Below, piece after piece: positions 16,457-24,614 of a stretch of DNA of 46,092 bases. Both the position numbers and the translations under genes were made by a program. This DNA comes from Amycolatopsis circi. GTDB lineage: Bacteria > Actinomycetota > Actinomycetes > Mycobacteriales > Pseudonocardiaceae. Where the stretch lies: assembly GCF_003385235.1 (NCBI RefSeq), contig NZ_PQIA01000074.1, positions 1 through 46,092 on the forward strand, given 5' to 3'. Each line of letters begins with the position of its first letter. Position 1 is the first letter of the stretch. The notes under the pieces are model-generated. The model saw only the letters and a program-made list of their open reading frames with translations. It did no database searches and was not told the DNA's origin.

Positions 16457-16800
16457 CACCGCAGTTCGAGAATCCCGGACGGGAAGGCCGTGCTCTTCAC
16501 CAGGCATGCAGGAATTCGGTGCCGCCCGCAGCGACGAGATCCTTGCCGGCTCGGCCTTGAGCTTGGCGATCTCCTCCGCGAGGTCGCCGCTGGCCATCCG
16601 GGTCTCGGGCCAGTCCGCGGTGGTCAGGGTTCTGGAGAACACGACCTTGGGGATCGTGTTCACGGCCTTGGCGACGGGTGGTCGGAGGTGGGCCAGAAGC
16701 GCTCATCGGCGACGATCACCTCGTGCGTGCCGCCGCGCGGATAGACGAGAAGTTCTTCCTGGCGCGCCACGCCATCAGAAAAGGCGAAATCACTGATCTC
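16453..16800 (-). pseudogene. Decayed dihydrofolate reductase-like (RibD C-terminal domain) gene
   Basis: Pieces of one protein family appear in order but in different frames on the minus strand. ARQEELLVYPRGGTHEVIV to ERFWPTSDHPSP comes first. Then, after a shift near 16660, comes NTIPKVVFSRTLTTADWPET to AEEIAKLKAEP. Another shift (probably one lost G) near 16545 gives GKDLVAAGGTEFLHA. Last is VKSTAFPSGILELRC and a stop. The stretch between FLHA and VKST, normally about 40-50 residues, is missing, as is most of the N-terminus. So there are at least two frameshifts and an internal deletion. No single ORF explains the region. Confidence 0.8.
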
Positions 16801-16853
16801 GCCTCGTGGCCGCTGGCCAGGGACGCCATGGAGTCCGCCCGGCTAGCTGGGCC

Positions 16854-17225
16854 TCAGGAGTCCACGATCTCCTTGCCCAGCGGCATCAGCGAGATCGGGA
16901 TCATCTTGAAGTTCGCCAGTCCCAGCGGAATGCCGATGATCGTGATGCACTGCAGCACCCCGGTGATCAGGTGGCCGATGCTGAGCCACAGCCCGGCGAC
17001 CAGGAACCAGACCACGTTGCCGACGAACGAACCGACTCCGGCCTCTCGGCGGTCGACGACGGTGCGGCCGAACGGCCACAGCGCGTAGTTCGCGATCCGG
17101 AACGACGCGATGCCGAACGGGATCGTGACGATCAGGACGCAGCAGATGACTCCGGCCAGCAGATAGCCCAGCGCCATCCAGAAACCGGCGAGGACGAGCC
17201 AGATCACGTTGAGGATCAGTCGCAT
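16854..17225 (-). CDS. YccF-domain inner membrane protein
   Basis: A 123-aa membrane protein made of two similar halves. Each has a hydrophobic helix pair: LILNVIWLVLAGFWMALGYL with VICCVLIVTIPFGIASFRI, then FVGNVVWFLVAGLWLSIGHL with VLQCITIIGIPLGLANFKM. The IPFG/IPLG repeats are typical of YccF (DUF307). The function is unknown. Its ATG overlaps the PhzF stop (TGATG), so it is the second gene of that operon. Confidence 0.92.
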   Translation of the reverse strand: MRLILNVIWLVLAGFWMALGYLLAGVICCVLIVTIPFGIASFRIANYALWPFGRTVVDRREAGVGSFVGNVVWFLVAGLWLSIGHLITGVLQCITIIGIPLGLANFKMIPISLMPLGKEIVDS

Positions 17226-17989
17226 CAGACGTACAACTCCCCGCTCACTACGGTGACGGCCTGGCCGCGCAGCAGCACGCGGTCCTCGCGGACTTCGGTG
17301 CGCACAGTTCCGCCCCGGGCGGAGATCTGCTGTCCGACCAGAGCGGTTTTGCCCAGCTGCCGCGCCCAATACGGGGCCAGCGAGCAGTGTGCGGAACCGG
17401 TGACGGGATCCTCGTCGACGCCTACGCCGGGGCCGAAGAACCGGCTGACAAAGTCGTCTCCCTGCGCGGTGATGATGAGCCGTCCGGTCCAGGTCTCGCG
17501 GAGGGCGTCGAGGTCCGGCTCGGCGTCTCGGACCGCTTCGACGCTGTCGAGCACCAGGAACAGGTTCTCGCGAGCCCGTCCGGTGAACTTCGCGGGCGTC
17601 TTGAGGATGTGGGAGAGGTCTTCGCCGGTCTCGACGGGCGGGTCGGCGGGGAAGTCCATCTCGATCCAACCATCGGCCTTGGTGCAGGTCAGCTGGCCGC
17701 TGAGAGTGTCGTAAACCTGGTGTCCGCCAAGGACATGCGTGACGGCGATGGTGGCGTGCCCGCAGAGCGAGACCTCGTCGGTGGGCGTGAACCAGCGGAG
17801 CGATTTGGCTCCTTCGCCGGTATTGACGACGAACGCGGTCTCGGAGTGCTTCATCTCCGCCGCGACCTGCTGCATCCACCCTGCGTCCGCGGGCTGCTTG
17901 AGCACGACAACGCCTGCTGGGTTGCCGGCGAAGGCTTGGTCGGTGAAGGCGTCGACGAGGTGGAATTCGTTCTGGGCACTCGGGTCCAT
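17225..17989 (-). CDS. PhzF-family isomerase/epimerase
   Basis: A 254-aa protein with the PhzF fold. It has FHLVDAFTDQAFAGNPAGVV at the start, the catalytic Glu in KHSETAFV near residue 43, SLCGHATIA near 71, and DEDPVTGSAHCSLAPYW near 190. Characterised members isomerise small metabolites such as the phenazine precursor DHHA, but no phenazine genes are nearby, so the substrate is unknown. ATG 17989 gives the family N-terminus. It is coupled to yccF. Confidence 0.92.
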   Translation of the reverse strand: MDPSAQNEFHLVDAFTDQAFAGNPAGVVVLKQPADAGWMQQVAAEMKHSETAFVVNTGEGAKSLRWFTPTDEVSLCGHATIAVTHVLGGHQVYDTLSGQLTCTKADGWIEMDFPADPPVETGEDLSHILKTPAKFTGRARENLFLVLDSVEAVRDAEPDLDALRETWTGRLIITAQGDDFVSRFFGPGVGVDEDPVTGSAHCSLAPYWARQLGKTALVGQQISARGGTVRTEVREDRVLLRGQAVTVVSGELYV

Positions 17990-18045
17990 GAAACCGATCC
18001 TGCCCCGCCGAGCGGGTGAAGGCATCGGGGATTAGCCCTGAATTC

Positions 18046-18804
18046 TCAGCGCACGCCCTCTTCGATCGTCTCCAGCAGCCACTTCCGCAGGTGCGTGCCG
18101 GTCGAAGGCGTGAAGTGCAGTCGGAATCCGCCGTCGGACAACGGTTCCGAGAACGTCAGGTACCGCCCGCCATCCGTGTCGACGAACGTCGCGGTCGAGA
18201 TCGGGCGCAGCGTGCCTTGCCCTGGACGCAGCGAAAGTTCCACGGTTCCGTGCCGGTGCAGCGGCCACTGCGAGTACCCCGCCAGCGCGTCGCGATCCTG
18301 GCGCGAGGGGGCCGGAGCCGGGGCGTTGCGCTTCGGCGGCGGGGCTTGGGTGATCGCCACCGGGGAAACGGGCAGCGCCGGATAGGGCGGGAACATGCTC
18401 AGCACCAGATCCACCAGTCGCTCCGGCCGGACCTGCTGGAAGCGGAGCCCGTCGGCTACCTCTTCCGAGAACACGCCGAGGCCCTCGCCGATGCACGCGC
18501 GATACAACACCGTCCCGGACGGCAGTTCGGCCGCGCGCACGATGATCAGCACGTCGGGCTTCGTCCAGGCGCGCAGGGTCGCTTCGACGTCCCGGTCGAG
18601 TTTCTCCGCGTCGGCGAGGCCCCTGCCGCGCAGCGCGTTCCATGCCTCTTCGGCCAGCCGGTTGTGCTCGGTCATCGTCGCGCCCGCGCTGCGGATCTCG
18701 AACGGATGCCACGACGCTGGCAGCCCGGAGCGCCGCACCGCCACGTCGGTCTCGGTCCAGCCCAGGGAAAATTCCTCTGGCAACGTCCCAGTCCCCTCGT
18801 GCAC
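18046..18804 (-). CDS. EspG-family ESX secretion-associated protein (orphan)
   Basis: A 252-aa protein resembling EspG, the cytosolic chaperone of PE/PPE-type substrates of type VII secretion. Family-like features are PEEFSLGWTETDVAV at the start, IRSAGATMTEHNRL near 40, and a C-terminal HFTPSTGTHLRKWLLETIEE helix. A Pro-rich insert (about residues 155-170) sits mid-protein. No esx, PE/PPE or ecc genes are in the window, so its partner is encoded elsewhere. Start is GTG 18804; a TTG just before PEEFSL, preceded by GAGGGG, is an alternative. It is divergent from the acyl-CoA synthetase gene. Confidence 0.8.
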   Translation of the reverse strand: MHEGTGTLPEEFSLGWTETDVAVRRSGLPASWHPFEIRSAGATMTEHNRLAEEAWNALRGRGLADAEKLDRDVEATLRAWTKPDVLIIVRAAELPSGTVLYRACIGEGLGVFSEEVADGLRFQQVRPERLVDLVLSMFPPYPALPVSPVAITQAPPPKRNAPAPAPSRQDRDALAGYSQWPLHRHGTVELSLRPGQGTLRPISTATFVDTDGGRYLTFSEPLSDGGFRLHFTPSTGTHLRKWLLETIEEGVR

Positions 18805-18947
18805 GAAACAACCCGCACCGAGGGTAGCGGAACGCGCACGACGATCAGCCGCTCGTGCGCGCGCACCCCATAACGAGGGTGGCGGAAAGGTCCGAAATCA
18901 AGCTTAGACTCTGCTTCGTCGACGAAGACCGCCATCGGGAGGCACCC

Positions 18948-20606
18948 ATGCCTGACGCGCCTGCACTGCCGAGTTACGCCTCCGGGACTTCCAGCGTCCC
19001 TCTGCTCGGCGACACGATCGGGGACAATTTCGACCGCACCGTGGCCGCGTTCGGAGACCGGGACGCGCTCGTCGACCGCGAGGCAGGCGCCCGCTGGACC
19101 TACCGCGAACTCGCCGCCGAGGTCGACACCCTCGCGCACGGGCTGCTGGCGTCCGGCGTCGGCAAGGGCGACCGCGTCGGCATCTGGTCGCCGAACCGGG
19201 CGGAATGGACGTTCCTCCAATACGCGACGGCGAAAATCGGCGCGATCCTCGTCAACATCAACCCGGCCTACCGCTCGCACGAACTGAAGTACGTGCTCAA
19301 CCAGGCGGGCATCCGGATGCTCGTGGCCGCGGACAAGTTCAAGACGTCCGACTACGCCGCGATGATCGAGGAGGTCCGGCCGGACTGCGCGGGCGTCGAA
19401 GCGGTCGTGCTGCTCGGCACTTCCTCGTGGACGGAGCTGATGGAATCCGGCCGCGGCGGCGATCCGGCGCGGCTCGCGCAGCTGCAGGCCGGGCTGTCCG
19501 CCGACGACCCGATCAACATCCAGTACACCTCGGGCACCACCGGCTTCCCCAAGGGCGCGACGCTCAGCCACCACAACATCCTCAACAACGGCTATTTCGT
19601 CGGCGAGCTGTGCAATTACACCGAGGAGGACCGGGTCTGCATCCCGGTGCCCTTCTACCACTGCTTCGGCATGGTGATGGGCAATCTCGCGTGCACCAGC
19701 CACGGTTCGTGCATGGTCATCCCGGCCCCGGCGTTCGACCCGAAGGCGACGCTCGCCGCGGTCGCCGCCGAACGCTGCACGTCGCTGTACGGCGTGCCCA
19801 CGATGTTCATCGCCGAGCTGAACCATCCGGAGTTCGAGACGTTCGACCTCGGCTCGCTGCGCACCGGCATCATGGCCGGATCGCCTTGTCCGGTCGAGGT
19901 GATGAAGCAGGTCATCGACCGGATGGGGATGACCGAGGTGTCCATTTGCTACGGCATGACCGAGACGTCGCCGGTGTCCACGCAGACCCGCGCCGACGAT
20001 TCGGTGGAGCGCCGGGTGTCCACGGTGGGCCGCGTCGGCCCGCACCTGGAGTCCAAAGTGGTCGATCCGGAAACCGGGCTGACCGTGCCGCGCGGCACTC
20101 CGGGCGAACTGTGCACCCGCGGCTATTCGGTGATGCTCGGCTATTGGGAGGAACCGGAAAAGACCGCCGAGGCGATCGACGCCGCGCGCTGGATGCACAC
20201 CGGCGACCTCGCGATCATGGACGACGAGGGCTACCTCAACATCACCGGCCGGATCAAGGACATGGTGATCCGTGGCGGCGAGAACATCTACCCGCGCGAG
20301 ATCGAGGAATTCCTCTACACCCACCCGGACGTGCTGGACGCGCAGGTGATCGGCGTGCCGGACGTCAAGTACGGCGAGGAATTGATGGCCTGGATCCGGA
20401 TGCGCGAGGGCGCGCAGCCGCTGACCATCGAAGCGGTTCGCGAATTCTGCCAGGGCAAACTGGCGCACTACAAGATCCCGCGCTATATCCACGTGGTCGA
20501 GGAATTCCCGATGACGGTCACCGGAAAGGTGCGCAAGGTCGAAATGCGCCAGCAGTCGGTGACCCTGCTGGGACTGGAGCAGGCGGCGTCGCAGAAGCAC
20601 GCGTGA
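18948..20606 (+). CDS. AMP-binding acyl-CoA synthetase (FadD-type)
   Basis: A 552-aa enzyme that should activate a medium- or long-chain fatty acid to its CoA thioester through an acyl-AMP. Motifs: QYTSGTTGFPKGATLSH (P-loop, about 195), YGMTETSP (about 345), GRIKDMVIRGGENIYPREIE (about 440), and the catalytic Lys in MTVTGKVRKVEM near 525. ATG 18948 follows GGGAGG at 8 nt. Palindrome B3 starts 2 nt after the stop. Chain length is not predictable. Confidence 0.93.
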   Translation: MPDAPALPSYASGTSSVPLLGDTIGDNFDRTVAAFGDRDALVDREAGARWTYRELAAEVDTLAHGLLASGVGKGDRVGIWSPNRAEWTFLQYATAKIGAILVNINPAYRSHELKYVLNQAGIRMLVAADKFKTSDYAAMIEEVRPDCAGVEAVVLLGTSSWTELMESGRGGDPARLAQLQAGLSADDPINIQYTSGTTGFPKGATLSHHNILNNGYFVGELCNYTEEDRVCIPVPFYHCFGMVMGNLACTSHGSCMVIPAPAFDPKATLAAVAAERCTSLYGVPTMFIAELNHPEFETFDLGSLRTGIMAGSPCPVEVMKQVIDRMGMTEVSICYGMTETSPVSTQTRADDSVERRVSTVGRVGPHLESKVVDPETGLTVPRGTPGELCTRGYSVMLGYWEEPEKTAEAIDAARWMHTGDLAIMDDEGYLNITGRIKDMVIRGGENIYPREIEEFLYTHPDVLDAQVIGVPDVKYGEELMAWIRMREGAQPLTIEAVREFCQGKLAHYKIPRYIHVVEEFPMTVTGKVRKVEMRQQSVTLLGLEQAASQKHA

Positions 20607-20608
20607 CC

Positions 20609-20831
20609 CTCGTGAGTGTTTATGCCGGTTAGAACCCAATGCCACGTAGCTTATGTTGACAACGAAAACCGGTCTCATTTAGTAAGGCTCGTGACCAGCG
20701 ACGATGGACTCACCGGTCGCCGCCGGAGATTCGCCACGATAGTCGCTAACCGCGAAGAAGCCGCAGGTCAGAGGCCATGATCAAATTAAGCTACGCGGCA
20801 TTGGGTTAGAACCGGCATAAACACTCACGAG
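20609..20831. repeat. Family B palindrome B3, split by an insertion
   Basis: The two halves CTCGTGAGTGTTTATGCC and GGCATAAACACTCACGAG are perfectly complementary and would flank a GGTTAGAACC core in a 46-bp palindrome. The core is now present twice, at 20627-20636 and 20804-20813, with a 167-bp element between. It lies between the convergent acyl-CoA synthetase and R2lox genes, so it would have been a bidirectional terminator. Confidence 0.92.
20637..20803. mobile_element. MITE-like non-autonomous insertion element
   Basis: A 167-bp element starts CAATGCCACGTAGCTTA and ends TAAGCTACGCGGCATTG; these inverted ends match at 16 of 17 positions, with weaker matching inward. It is flanked by GGTTAGAACC duplicated on both sides. 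Because the target is itself symmetric, 8-10 bp of duplication are equally consistent. It has no coding capacity and is clearly lower in GC than its surroundings. The ends recall IS231/IS4-family termini, so a transposase of that group acting in trans is my guess. Confidence 0.9.
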
Positions 20832-20835
20832 GAGG

Positions 20836-21807
20836 TCAGGCAGAGGCTGCTGCGGCGGCTTCGGCGAGGGCCTTTTCGTCTTCCTCGCCGAAGGTCTCCT
20901 CGAGTTGCTCGGGCGAGTAGTCGAGGTCGATCTGCTCGACCGGCGTGCCCCGCGCGGATTCGATCGCCCCGAGGCGGCGCTGGGCGCGGTCGGCGGCGTA
21001 CTGGATCAACTCTTCGGGATCGTTGTCGAACGGAACTTCCTCGAATTGGTCCTGTACCCACTGGATCATGCCGAGCGCGTGCGGCAGCAGCTCGCCCATG
21101 CGCTCCTGCACCGCGTCCCACATCGCGTCGTCGGCAGCGACATGACGGCGGCAGGTGAACGTGCCCCACGCCATGTGCCGGCGTTCGTCGTCGCCGATGC
21201 GGCGCACCAATTCCTGCATTCCCGGCAGGATCTGGTTCTGCGTGCAGATCAGCTGCCACGAGTAATACCCGGTGAGCGCGAGGCTGCCTTCGATCACGTG
21301 GTTGTACGTCACGCTCGCACGGATCTGGTTGAGCGGACTGGGATCGGCCTCCAGCGCGCGCAGCGACTGCGGCAGCTCCTCGTAGAAAAGCTTGCGGTAG
21401 TGCGGGTTTTCCGCGACGTAGGAGTGCAGGTCGTCGTCCAGCCCGACAGCGTCCATCCAGCGCCGGAAGACCTCGACGTGCTTGGCCTCCTCGAAACAGA
21501 ACTGCGTCAGGTACATCTCGTCGCCGAACCGGCCGGTGGACGACATCGCGCGCAGGAACGGCTGGATGTCCTCGGTCACCGCCTCCTCGCCCGCGATGAA
21601 CTGCGCCACGAGGTAGGTGGTGGAGCGCTGCTGTTCGGGCGTCAGGCTTTCCCAGCCCGCGCGTTCCTGGCTGAAATCGAGGTCCGCCGGGTTCCAGAAC
21701 TTCTTGTTGCCCTTGACGAACAGCCGCAACGGGAACGAGTCCCAGTTCAGCCCGCCCTTGCGCAGGGACGAGAATCCGCTGCGCAGTTCCGGAAGCGTCT
21801 CGGTCAT
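20836..21807 (-). CDS. R2-like ligand-binding oxidase (R2lox)
   Basis: A 323-aa ferritin-like protein related to the ribonucleotide reductase R2 subunit. Metal ligands appear as Glu in FIAGEEAVTED, Glu and His in CFEEAKHVEVF, Glu in TYNHVIEGSLAL, and Glu/His in DDERRHMAWG. The Tyr in TYNHVIEG corresponds to the residue forming the Tyr-Val cross-link in R2lox. This group assembles a Mn/Fe site and binds a fatty acid; its reaction is unsettled. It is the Rv0233 type and, as in M. tuberculosis (Rv0232-Rv0233), lies directly after a TetR gene, overlapping it by 4 bp. The C-terminus is Ala/Glu-rich and probably disordered. Confidence 0.93.
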   Translation of the reverse strand: MTETLPELRSGFSSLRKGGLNWDSFPLRLFVKGNKKFWNPADLDFSQERAGWESLTPEQQRSTTYLVAQFIAGEEAVTEDIQPFLRAMSSTGRFGDEMYLTQFCFEEAKHVEVFRRWMDAVGLDDDLHSYVAENPHYRKLFYEELPQSLRALEADPSPLNQIRASVTYNHVIEGSLALTGYYSWQLICTQNQILPGMQELVRRIGDDERRHMAWGTFTCRRHVAADDAMWDAVQERMGELLPHALGMIQWVQDQFEEVPFDNDPEELIQYAADRAQRRLGAIESARGTPVEQIDLDYSPEQLEETFGEEDEKALAEAAAAASA

Positions 21808-22415
21808 GACTGGCCCTCTCGTTTCACTCCATTGTGGACGAATTGGTCGATGGCGGGGGCAAGCACCGCGAGGACCGACTCCGCGGCCTCGGACGCGGAA
21901 TGCGTCGGCAGCACCAGGTGGCTCAGCGACAGCCGGACCACGGTTTCGGCGAGCAGCGCGGCGGCTTCCGGCGTGAGCCGGGGTTCGAGCGCGAGGTACT
22001 GCTGCGCCGCGAGATCGGCTGCCGCGGTGAGGATCGGCTCGCCGCGCGAGGTCAGCAGCGGAAGCAGATCCTCGCCGGCCTCGGTGCCGAGCGCCGCCGC
22101 GATCAGCCGGTTCTCCCTGGCGTGTTCGATCGTGTAGACGACCGCGCCGCGGATGCCCGTGAGCAAACTCTCCGCGTCCTCGAACCGGCAGCGGATCCCG
22201 TCGAGGAACTCCGCCGCGACGCGCAGCGCGACGGCCTGGGTGAGCGCCGCCTTGCTGCCGAACTCGTTGTAGACCGTCTGCCTGCTGACCCCGGCTTTCG
22301 CCGCGACGTCGGCCATCCGGAGACCCTGGTGGCCGCGGTCGGGGAGCAGGTCCGCGGCCGCGTCCAGCAGCGTCTCGCGAAGCGTCGCCTTGGTTCGCTC
22401 GGTGAAGCTGGTCAC
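21804..22415 (-). CDS. TetR-family regulator of R2lox
   Basis: A 203-aa regulator. The N-terminal helix-turn-helix is VAAKAGVSRQTVYNEFGSKAA (about residues 38-58), followed by a helical ligand domain. It precedes R2lox with a 4-bp overlap, and a perfect inverted repeat lies 10 bp upstream of its GTG start. This layout indicates autoregulation and control of the operon. The inducer is unknown; a fatty acid or lipid would fit the R2lox partner (inference). It is divergent from the HAD gene, so both may share control. Confidence 0.93.
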   Translation of the reverse strand: MTSFTERTKATLRETLLDAAADLLPDRGHQGLRMADVAAKAGVSRQTVYNEFGSKAALTQAVALRVAAEFLDGIRCRFEDAESLLTGIRGAVVYTIEHARENRLIAAALGTEAGEDLLPLLTSRGEPILTAAADLAAQQYLALEPRLTPEAAALLAETVVRLSLSHLVLPTHSASEAAESVLAVLAPAIDQFVHNGVKREGQS

Positions 22416-22424
22416 ACCGCCAGC

Positions 22425-22449
22425 TTGACACAGACAGAATCTGTGTCAA
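22425..22449. promoter_or_regulatory. TetR operator with divergent -35 elements
   Basis: TTGACACAGA and TCTGTGTCAA form a perfect 10-bp inverted repeat with a 5-bp spacer. Each arm supplies a TTGACA -35 box on its own strand, so a bound repressor would block both divergent promoters. Good -10 boxes are not obvious. Confidence 0.88.
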
Positions 22450-22463
22450 GAAGGTTTACCTGG

Positions 22464-23144
22464 ATGGTGCACGTGTACAGCGGCTCGCCGGAACTGTCGG
22501 TGCGGACGGCTACCGTGTGGGACGTGGGCATCACGGTGGGGTTCGACCTCGACATGACATTGATCGACCCGCGGCCGGGCATGGTCGCGGCGATGAACGC
22601 GCTGGGCAAGAAGTCCGGGCTGCCGTTCGACGGAGAGGCGTTCGCCGCGAACCTCGGGCCGCCGCTCGACCAGGCGCTGCGCGATTTCGGCGCGCCGGCG
22701 GACCGGATTCCCGAGCTGATCTGGCAGTTCCGCGAGCTGTACCCGGAGACGGTCGTGCCGAGCACGGTCGCGCTGCCCGGCGCGGCCGAGGCGCTGGAGG
22801 CGGTCCGGGCGGCGGGCGGGCGCACGGTCGTGGTCACCGGCAAGTACGGGCCCAACGCGCAGCTGCACCTCGACGCGCTGGGGATGAAGGTCGACGACCT
22901 GGTGGGCGAGCTGTGGTCCACGCAGAAGGCGGCGGCCCTGCTGGAACACGGGGCGCGGGCGTACGTCGGCGACCACCTCGGCGACGTGCGGGGCGCGCGA
23001 GCGGCCAACGCGGTGTCCGTCGGCGTGGCGACCGGTCCGTGCACCCGGGAGGAACTGACCGTCGAAGGCGCGGACGTGGTGTTCGACTCGCTGGTCGAAT
23101 TTCCGGAGTGGTTCGTCCGGACCTTCGTGGGGACGGTGGTCTGA
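22464..23144 (+). CDS. HAD-superfamily phosphatase (phosphoglycolate phosphatase-like)
   Basis: A 226-aa protein. Motif I is FDLDMTLIDPRPG, motif II VVVTGK (Thr), and motif IV YVGDHLGDVRGARAA. A helical C1 cap sits between motifs I and II, as in phosphoglycolate phosphatase-type enzymes. ATG 22464 is chosen because AAGAAGG precedes it at about 9 nt and the codons from here have strong G/C third positions. GTG 22524, just before GITVGFDLD, is an alternative with a more typical N-terminus. It is divergent from the TetR gene and next to the shared operator. Confidence 0.88.
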   Translation: MVHVYSGSPELSVRTATVWDVGITVGFDLDMTLIDPRPGMVAAMNALGKKSGLPFDGEAFAANLGPPLDQALRDFGAPADRIPELIWQFRELYPETVVPSTVALPGAAEALEAVRAAGGRTVVVTGKYGPNAQLHLDALGMKVDDLVGELWSTQKAAALLEHGARAYVGDHLGDVRGARAANAVSVGVATGPCTREELTVEGADVVFDSLVEFPEWFVRTFVGTVV

Positions 23145-23162
23145 TCCGGCGGTAAGCCCAGG

Positions 23163-23390
23163 TCAGCCGTGCTTTCCGGCGCGGGCTTCCTGGATCAGGG
23201 CGATGAGCCCGAGCAGCAGGCCGAGCGGGGTGATCACCCCGGCGGCCGCGCTGAGCCACACCGGCAGGTTTTCGAGTCCGGCGGCGAACAGCACGAACAC
23301 CGTCGCCACCGCGAGCATGCCGATGGCGAACAGGCCGATGCCGAGCCGCATGAGGATCGGTTTGCCGGTCTGCTTGGCTGCGTTCTCCAT
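23163..23390 (-). CDS. Small two-helix membrane protein
   Basis: A 75-aa protein with two hydrophobic segments (about LGIGLFAIGMLAVATVFVLF and VWLSAAAGVITPLGLLLGLI) and a basic C-terminus EARAGKHG. No family is recognised. It is convergent with the HAD gene (18-bp gap) and divergent from the cold-shock gene. Third positions fit coding. Confidence 0.75.
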   Translation of the reverse strand: MENAAKQTGKPILMRLGIGLFAIGMLAVATVFVLFAAGLENLPVWLSAAAGVITPLGLLLGLIALIQEARAGKHG

Positions 23391-23520
23391 GGGGTGAGAG
23401 TAACGGGACTATCCGCTTCTCCCCAGCGCCTGTGGCGAGATACGCTTGTCGGACGCGCGCCTCGAGATCGCTCGGGGCGCGTTCGTCGTGACCTGCACAG
23501 CAGAAGGACTGGTGAGGGAA

Positions 23521-23907
23521 GTGCCGACCGGCAAGGTCAAGTGGTACGACGCGGAGAAGGGGTTCGGCTTCGTCACGCAAGACGGCGGCGCCGACGTCTA
23601 CATCCGCAAGGCCGCGCTGCCGCAGGGCGTAGAAGGCCTGAAAGCCGGGCAGCGGCTCGAGTTCGGCGTGGCCGACGGCAGGCGCGGGCCGCAGGCGCTC
23701 TCCGTCCGGCTGCTGGACCCGCCGCCCTCGGTCGCCGAAGCGCGCCGCCGTCCCGCGGAGGAACTGCACGGCCTCATTGAGGACATGATCAAGCTGCTGG
23801 AACTCAAGGTCCAGCCGGATCTGCGGCGCAACCGGTACCCGGATCGCAAGAACACCAAGCAGATCGCGGAGATCATGCGCGCGGTCGCGCGCGACCTCGA
23901 CCCGTGA
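23521..23907 (+). CDS. Cold-shock domain protein (CspB / Rv0871-like)
   Basis: A 128-aa nucleic-acid-binding protein. Residues 1-65 are a cold-shock domain: TGKVKWYDAEKGFGFVTQDG carries RNP1 (KGFGFV), and the usual RNP2 site is replaced by DVYIRKAAL, a divergent version. Residues 70-128 form a helical, charged tail ending AEIMRAVARDLDP. This is longer than the 67-aa CspA type and matches the Rv0871 group. GTG 23521 begins at the domain, with a purine-rich stretch (GAGGGAA) just upstream. Palindrome A4 follows 27 bp after the stop. Confidence 0.92.
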   Translation: MPTGKVKWYDAEKGFGFVTQDGGADVYIRKAALPQGVEGLKAGQRLEFGVADGRRGPQALSVRLLDPPPSVAEARRRPAEELHGLIEDMIKLLELKVQPDLRRNRYPDRKNTKQIAEIMRAVARDLDP

Positions 23908-23934
23908 TCGGCAGCTGGCGGAAGGACCGCAGAA

Positions 23935-23989
23935 GTCCGTGAGGGCCACCTTGAGGGACTCAGAGTCCGTGAAGGTGGCCCTCACGGAC
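23935..23989. repeat. Family A 55-bp palindrome, copy A4
   Basis: Same length and ends as the other copies, but the interior is GAGGGCCACCTTGAGGGACTC. Two mismatches occur where the right arm reads GTCCGTGAAGG instead of GTCCCTCAAGG. It lies between the convergent cold-shock and DUF2771 genes. Confidence 0.88.
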
Positions 23990-24128
23990 GACGATCCCGC
24001 CGCCCGCGAAGAGCGGTGCCGACCCCGTCGACCTGGGTAGACGCGCCTCGGAACTGCACCCGTGGCGCCGCTTTAAGTCCTGGAATTGGCGCTGGCGGCC
24101 CGCACGGATATTTCGATGCGGTCCGCGG

Positions 24129-24605
24129 TCAGGCGGGCTGGACCTGCAGAGACCACAGCGCCGTCGTGACCGCCTCCGCGTCGTTCGGGTCGCCGGTGCG
24201 GCTGATCACCGACGCCTGCGCGATCTCGACCACCACGATCTGGTCGTCCTTCGCGGGCGGGGTCGCGGTGTAGGCGTAGCGGTCGCGGGAGGTGATGATG
24301 TCCTCCTTGAGCGGCTGCGGCTCGCCCTTGCTGTTCACGTACTGCACGGTGACTTTCCAGGGCGTCTCGGCGATTTCCTTCGGCACCGAGATCTGCACCG
24401 AACGGCCCGGCCGCAGCTTGAGCTTGCCGGTCGCGCCGGGGTTGGCCGCGCAGACGCCGGATTTGATGTCGCAGTTGCCGATCGGGGCGACGTTGATCGT
24501 GTGCCCGTCGCCGTAGAAAGTCACCTCGGCCGGGCCCGGCGCGGAACAGCCGGCCACCGCGAAACCACCGGCCGCGAGCACGGCCATCACCCGGGAACGT
24601 CGCAT
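24129..24605 (-). CDS. DUF2771-type lipoprotein
   Basis: A 158-aa protein with a lipoprotein signal (MRRSRVMAVLAAGGFAVAGC, Cys 20). The mature part is beta-rich, and I recognise it as the DUF2771 group (Rv0875c position). Two Cys residues, in GNCDIKSGVC, may form a disulfide. The function is unknown. It starts 9 bp after the MFS stop on the same strand, so it is part of that operon. Confidence 0.85.
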   Translation of the reverse strand: MRRSRVMAVLAAGGFAVAGCSAPGPAEVTFYGDGHTINVAPIGNCDIKSGVCAANPGATGKLKLRPGRSVQISVPKEIAETPWKVTVQYVNSKGEPQPLKEDIITSRDRYAYTATPPAKDDQIVVVEIAQASVISRTGDPNDAEAVTTALWSLQVQPA

Positions 24606-24614
24606 GGCCCGAGA

